DNA of 64,000 bases from Monomorium pharaonis (Eukaryota; Arthropoda; Insecta; Hymenoptera; Formicidae): the NCBI RefSeq assembly GCF_013373865.1, contig NC_050469.1:9419582-9483581 (forward strand), in the 5' to 3' direction. The position numbers and the translations under genes are program-made. Positions 62,508-64,000 of this stretch are shown here, piece after piece. How positions within the stretch are numbered: position 1 is the stretch's first letter; each line of letters starts with the position of its first letter. Below the pieces are notes generated by a model. The model was not told where the DNA came from, searched no databases, and worked only from the letters and a program-made list of their open reading frames with translations.

Positions 62508-63449
62508 AAGAAAACACGAAATCTACGAAGATATACGCAATCTCAAATATGATTGAAGAGTAAGATTGAAATGTGAGAAATCAGATGAAACACAGGAAAT
62601 AAGATACAATTTAATGTTTTATTCTATTAATATTTTTTTACTCTCACTATTTTCTTTTCAAGTGGTTTATTCAATTATCGCCCGCACGAGCAAACGTACA
62701 GGCCAGCCAATACAGTAGGCAATACATGTGAACGCGCAATGAGAACGCGAAGCGATATCACTATCAGTCCGATCTCTATATTTATCGCTGTTCAGCGACA
62801 TTCTTTAACGATGTGGCCGCTGCGCCGCGGCGCGAAATAGCTCAGGCTTCGAACGTACACCGTCGCGATTTCCATTCGGATCGCGCAGATGGTACCGCCG
62901 AATTTCCGGCGAATTACACGCCGTAGATCTGCCGCGGTCGACACTGTCTACAAGCTCGTCCGAAATTGGCAATACGTTTCACCCCCCTCATCCGATTGAG
63001 TACTTTTCGGCGGACACTTCCGCGCGAGTGCTCGACCCGTTCTCGGTCTGGAGAGCTGCTTCTCCGATATTTTCGCAGATCGAAGTTTCCGCAGGAGCCA
63101 TGTGTGCGGAAGGCAGATATGATATTACGGGAATTTAATTAGCCCGAACTCGGCGAGTCTGCGATATCGTTCGCGGAGCGATCGGTGCCCGAGGAGCGAT
63201 TGTTCGAGGATTAGCGCGAGCTCCCCTGCCATTAATTGAAATTCATTGTTATTCTCCGAACTGGCTCTGGATAATGGTATTTTTCAAGATTAAGAAAGTG
63301 CTCTTGAAAGGGAAGGAAAGAGAAAGATTCTTGTCTTCTCAAGATTTCTACTGTGAAAAGATAAAAAAGTTAAATTGCAAAATTATAAGAATTCGAAAAC
63401 TATGAAATAATAACGTTAACTTTTATTAAAGAACTCTAAATATGAGTCT
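62501..63449. other. Non-coding stretch with a CpG-rich island at 62.68-63.24 kb
   Basis: The island is dense in CG and unusually free of long open frames on either strand (none above 60 codons). A CpG-rich block without open frames favours regulatory rather than coding use. Confidence 0.5.
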
Positions 63450-63585
63450 TGTTGCAATTGCAATGTTTTGAATAGATCCTAATATTATTTCAATATGTAT
63501 GTGATATTGTATAATATCAAAGCTATTAATGTCATCTACATATTAATAAATTTAGGATCGATTCAAAATATTGTAGTTGCAATAC
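63450..63585. mobile_element. Diverged inverted-repeat element (MITE-like), about 135 bp
   Basis: The left arm from 63,451 (GTTGCAATTGCAATGTTTTG...) matches the reverse complement of the right arm ending near 63,584 (ATTGCAACTACAATATTTTG...) at about 80% over 55-57 bp, including a shared GAAT.GATCCTAA block and ATATGTA.TGA block. The arms meet around 63,510-63,530. There is no coding capacity and the exact ends are unclear. Confidence 0.75.
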
Positions 63586-64000
63586 ATCTAATTCTCTAAA
63601 TAAGTTTAACTTTATTAATATGTATGTGACACAGTTTTGCTATTTAAATGCAGTTTGATTATTAAACTGAATCCATTTACAAATAATATTGCAAATGTCA
63701 CACGAATTTTGTGTTTTTGTCACATTAATAGTGAATTTGATCGTGAATTGATTAAAAATTCTTCTAATTACTCTAATTCGTTAAAGAAAAAAGATAAATC
63801 TGATAGAAATAAAAAATTAAAAGATTATTTATAGCTAATCGTTGCATTTTAATTGGAAGATTGTTTTATGGTTAAAATTCGATTGAACCACGTCGGTAGT
63901 TGATTAAGTAAAGATTGCAAAGCACTCTTTGTGCACTACTTTTGAATACTATTTGTATTTAATTATTCCGAAAACCGTATTTTAAGCGAGATAGGAGAGT
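63586..64000. other. Non-coding AT-rich end of window
   Basis: AT-rich. A 65-codon + frame (63,637-63,834) is Asn/Lys/Ile/Ser-rich, as its base composition dictates, and has no motif. Confidence 0.6.

Noticed and set aside
62838..62870. TAGCTCAGG...TTCGAAC, recalling tRNA box A and box B words
   Set aside because: The spacing is far too short and no cloverleaf can be formed.

Overview
This window looks like nuclear DNA of an insect, most likely a hymenopteran such as an ant. That is an inference from texture, not from a matched gene. The background is very AT-rich with many poly-A/T runs. It is broken every 1-2 kb by islands of 200-900 bp that are GC- and CpG-rich, with abundant intact CG dinucleotides. 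There are long (AG)n/(CT)n microsatellites and several short non-autonomous inverted-repeat elements flanked by TA or TAT.

I find no gene I can name. No open frame carries a recognisable domain, signature motif or catalytic site. The longest frames (130-180 codons) all lie in CpG-rich islands, where stop codons are scarce on both strands and several frames are open at once, so their length means little. I read the window as intergenic DNA or the inside of a very large intron. Five open frames look somewhat more protein-like than the rest and are kept as low-confidence candidates: 30,197-30,511 (-), 40,621-40,953 (+), 41,475-41,891 (+, with an open antisense frame), 44,778-45,050 (-) and 53,870-54,283 (-). 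I found no rRNA, tRNA or known small RNA gene and no CRISPR array; this was by eye, without a covariance search.

Layout. 1-9 kb: AT-rich DNA with CpG islands near 1.1-1.6, 2.95-3.65, 4.0-4.4, 6.7-7.4 and 8.3-8.8 kb, two long (AG)n tracts and a multi-hairpin block at 7.93-8.02 kb. 9-17 kb: an inverted-repeat element at 9.25 kb with a decayed relative at 12.93 kb, a 10-bp minisatellite at 12.8 kb, two copies of a diverged repeat at 13.9 and 14.9 kb, and CpG islands at 11.0-12.1 and 15.1-15.6 kb. 17-30 kb: alternating islands and AT-rich DNA, a (TG)n tract, a large (TA)n tract, an inverted third copy of the diverged repeat at 22.0 kb, and a G-run cluster at 27.14 kb. 30-45 kb: candidate frames at 30.2, 40.6, 41.5 and 44.8 kb, an inverted-repeat element at 35.1 kb and another at 44.35 kb. 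45-64 kb: islands with transcription-factor-like motifs (46.59 and 56.20 kb), a candidate frame at 53.9 kb, a 97-bp near-perfect hairpin at 62.33 kb and one more inverted-repeat element at 63.45 kb.

The features that can be shown directly are repeats: five compact inverted-repeat elements, a three-copy diverged repeat, many microsatellites and about ten short tandem duplications. The CpG islands are the best places to look for conserved enhancers or unrecognised exons. No novel multi-gene system is visible.
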